From positions 1 to 6,012 of the forward strand of contig DNSH01000089.1 in NCBI GenBank assembly GCA_003499715.1: a DNA stretch of 6,012 bases, in the 5' to 3' direction. The notes under the pieces are model-generated. The model was not told where the DNA came from. It saw only the letters and a list, made by a program, of their open reading frames with translations, and did not search any database. Positions within the stretch are counted from its first letter, which is position 1. Every line of letters starts with the position of its first letter. The stretch is from Candidatus Mesolinea sp. (GTDB lineage: Bacteria > Chloroflexota > Anaerolineae > Anaerolineales > Anaerolineaceae). The translations under genes were made by a program, and so were the position numbers. Positions 5,322 through 6,012 of the stretch are shown one piece after another.

Positions 5322-6012
5322 TCAGTGAAATTTTATCCGCCGGAAAAATTCGTAATAGCGGCCATCCTCGGCGAGTATATTTGCCTTACTGGTTTGCATG
5401 CGTGTAAGAAATTTTTCGGGATTAATGATTTGAGATTTGTGTTCCAAAAGAGCTTTTAACCGCCGTTCCCAATACATATCTACATCCAGCCTGACATTAG
5501 GCACTTGGGGCAGGCTTAACCAAAGCTCAGAGATTTCAACAGCTGGCAAATCCTCTGCGAGCAATTCCGGGAAAAAGGCATTGTTGATCGCCGCTGGAAA
5601 AACCGAATCCACCACAATTTGACCAGCAATGCGATGATCTGGATGGTTTAGGTAACTATCAGCAATGTAATAACTTTGCGGATCGCAAGAAACGACCACA
5701 TTTGGTTTTTCCCGGCGAATGATTCGAGTAACAGCTAAACGTTTATCCAAGCCCGCTTCCAAATAGCCATCCGCATAATCCATAAATTGCACATATTGCA
5801 CCCCCAGCACAGTTGCAGCAGATTTTTGCTCGTCCACCCTTAGTGCTGCCAAAGCTTCTCCCTCGGGAAAGCCCGGATTAATACCTTTTTCCCCTTTCGT
5901 CAAAAGGCAATAGTGCACGCTGTAACCCTTATCCACCCAATGGGCTATAGTTCCGCCCATAAAAAATTCCGGGTCATCTGGGTGAGCCAAGATGACCAGG
6001 ATTTTTGTGCCT
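5322..6012 (-). CDS. PIG-L/LmbE-family zinc deacetylase, 5' end beyond window
   Basis: The visible 229 residues belong to the PIG-L/LmbE superfamily, metal-dependent N-deacetylases acting on N-acetylglucosaminyl conjugates and similar small molecules. Counting from the Gly at 6011-6009, the N-terminus reads GTKILVILAHPDDPEFFMGG, the classic first strand and zinc loop. By analogy with MshB, H10 and D13 should bind zinc and D12 act as base. The second motif, NHPDHR, supplies H123 (catalytic) and H126 (zinc). D110 is in the conserved 'DP' turn. The usual HPDDE is HPDDP-E here, a variant I recall as common in this family. The frame stays open to the window edge, so the TTG at 5990 is an internal Leu codon, not the start; the real start lies just past 6012. 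No signal peptide can be judged. The C-terminus is complete. Substrate unknown: no thiol-synthesis, antibiotic or GPI-like partner gene is adjacent apart from the downstream NTPase. Confidence 0.9.
   Translation of the reverse strand, partial: GTKILVILAHPDDPEFFMGGTIAHWVDKGYSVHYCLLTKGEKGINPGFPEGEALAALRVDEQKSAATVLGVQYVQFMDYADGYLEAGLDKRLAVTRIIRREKPNVVVSCDPQSYYIADSYLNHPDHRIAGQIVVDSVFPAAINNAFFPELLAEDLPAVEISELWLSLPQVPNVRLDVDMYWERRLKALLEHKSQIINPEKFLTRMQTSKANILAEDGRYYEFFRRIKFH

Noticed and set aside
1..6012. Defence system, CRISPR array, mobile element or biosynthetic cluster
   Set aside because: No spaced repeats, transposase, integrase, toxin-antitoxin pair or cluster-type enzyme set is visible; the four proteins belong to widespread housekeeping or metabolic families.

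Overview
The window looks like ordinary chromosomal DNA from a bacterium, moderately AT-rich by eye. The closest feel is an anaerobic member of the Chloroflexota (Anaerolineae-like). This rests on the character of the encoded proteins, namely the 'HPDDPEF' form of PIG-L deacetylase, the 'DMDWH / WWIDWQQG' form of GH31 glycosidase, an ABC1/UbiB kinase with two C-terminal membrane helices and a stand-alone THEP1-like NTPase. It is an inference from memory, since no marker gene is present.

Layout: positions 1-358 are non-coding. They hold a G-rich repeat-like fragment at the left edge, a run of short palindromes, a 9-bp stem-loop and two candidate promoters. Next come two rightward genes: an ABC1/UbiB (AarF-type) kinase-like membrane protein (359-2032) and, after a 126-bp gap, a large cytoplasmic GH31 alpha-glycosidase (2159-4642). 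The GH31 gene converges, with only 32 bp between stop codons, on two leftward genes. These are a P-loop NTPase of the THEP1/NTPase_1 type (4675-5229) and, upstream of it, a PIG-L/LmbE zinc deacetylase (5322 to beyond 6012) whose 5' end lies outside the window.

The four genes do not form an obvious pathway. The glycosidase would release monosaccharide from short alpha-glucosides in the cytoplasm. The PIG-L enzyme would remove acetyl groups from an unknown N-acetyl-sugar conjugate. The UbiB-like protein is probably a membrane-anchored ATPase or atypical kinase linked to isoprenoid lipid handling. The NTPase has no assigned cellular role. The two leftward genes may be co-transcribed, although a weak -10-like box and an operator-like palindrome lie between them.

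I found no RNA gene, CRISPR array, insertion sequence, frameshift or pseudogene. No clear new multi-gene system is visible. The points most worth checking are the GH31 subtype with its extra C-terminal helical tail, the competing hairpins upstream of the UbiB-like gene, and two start-site corrections in the leftward genes.
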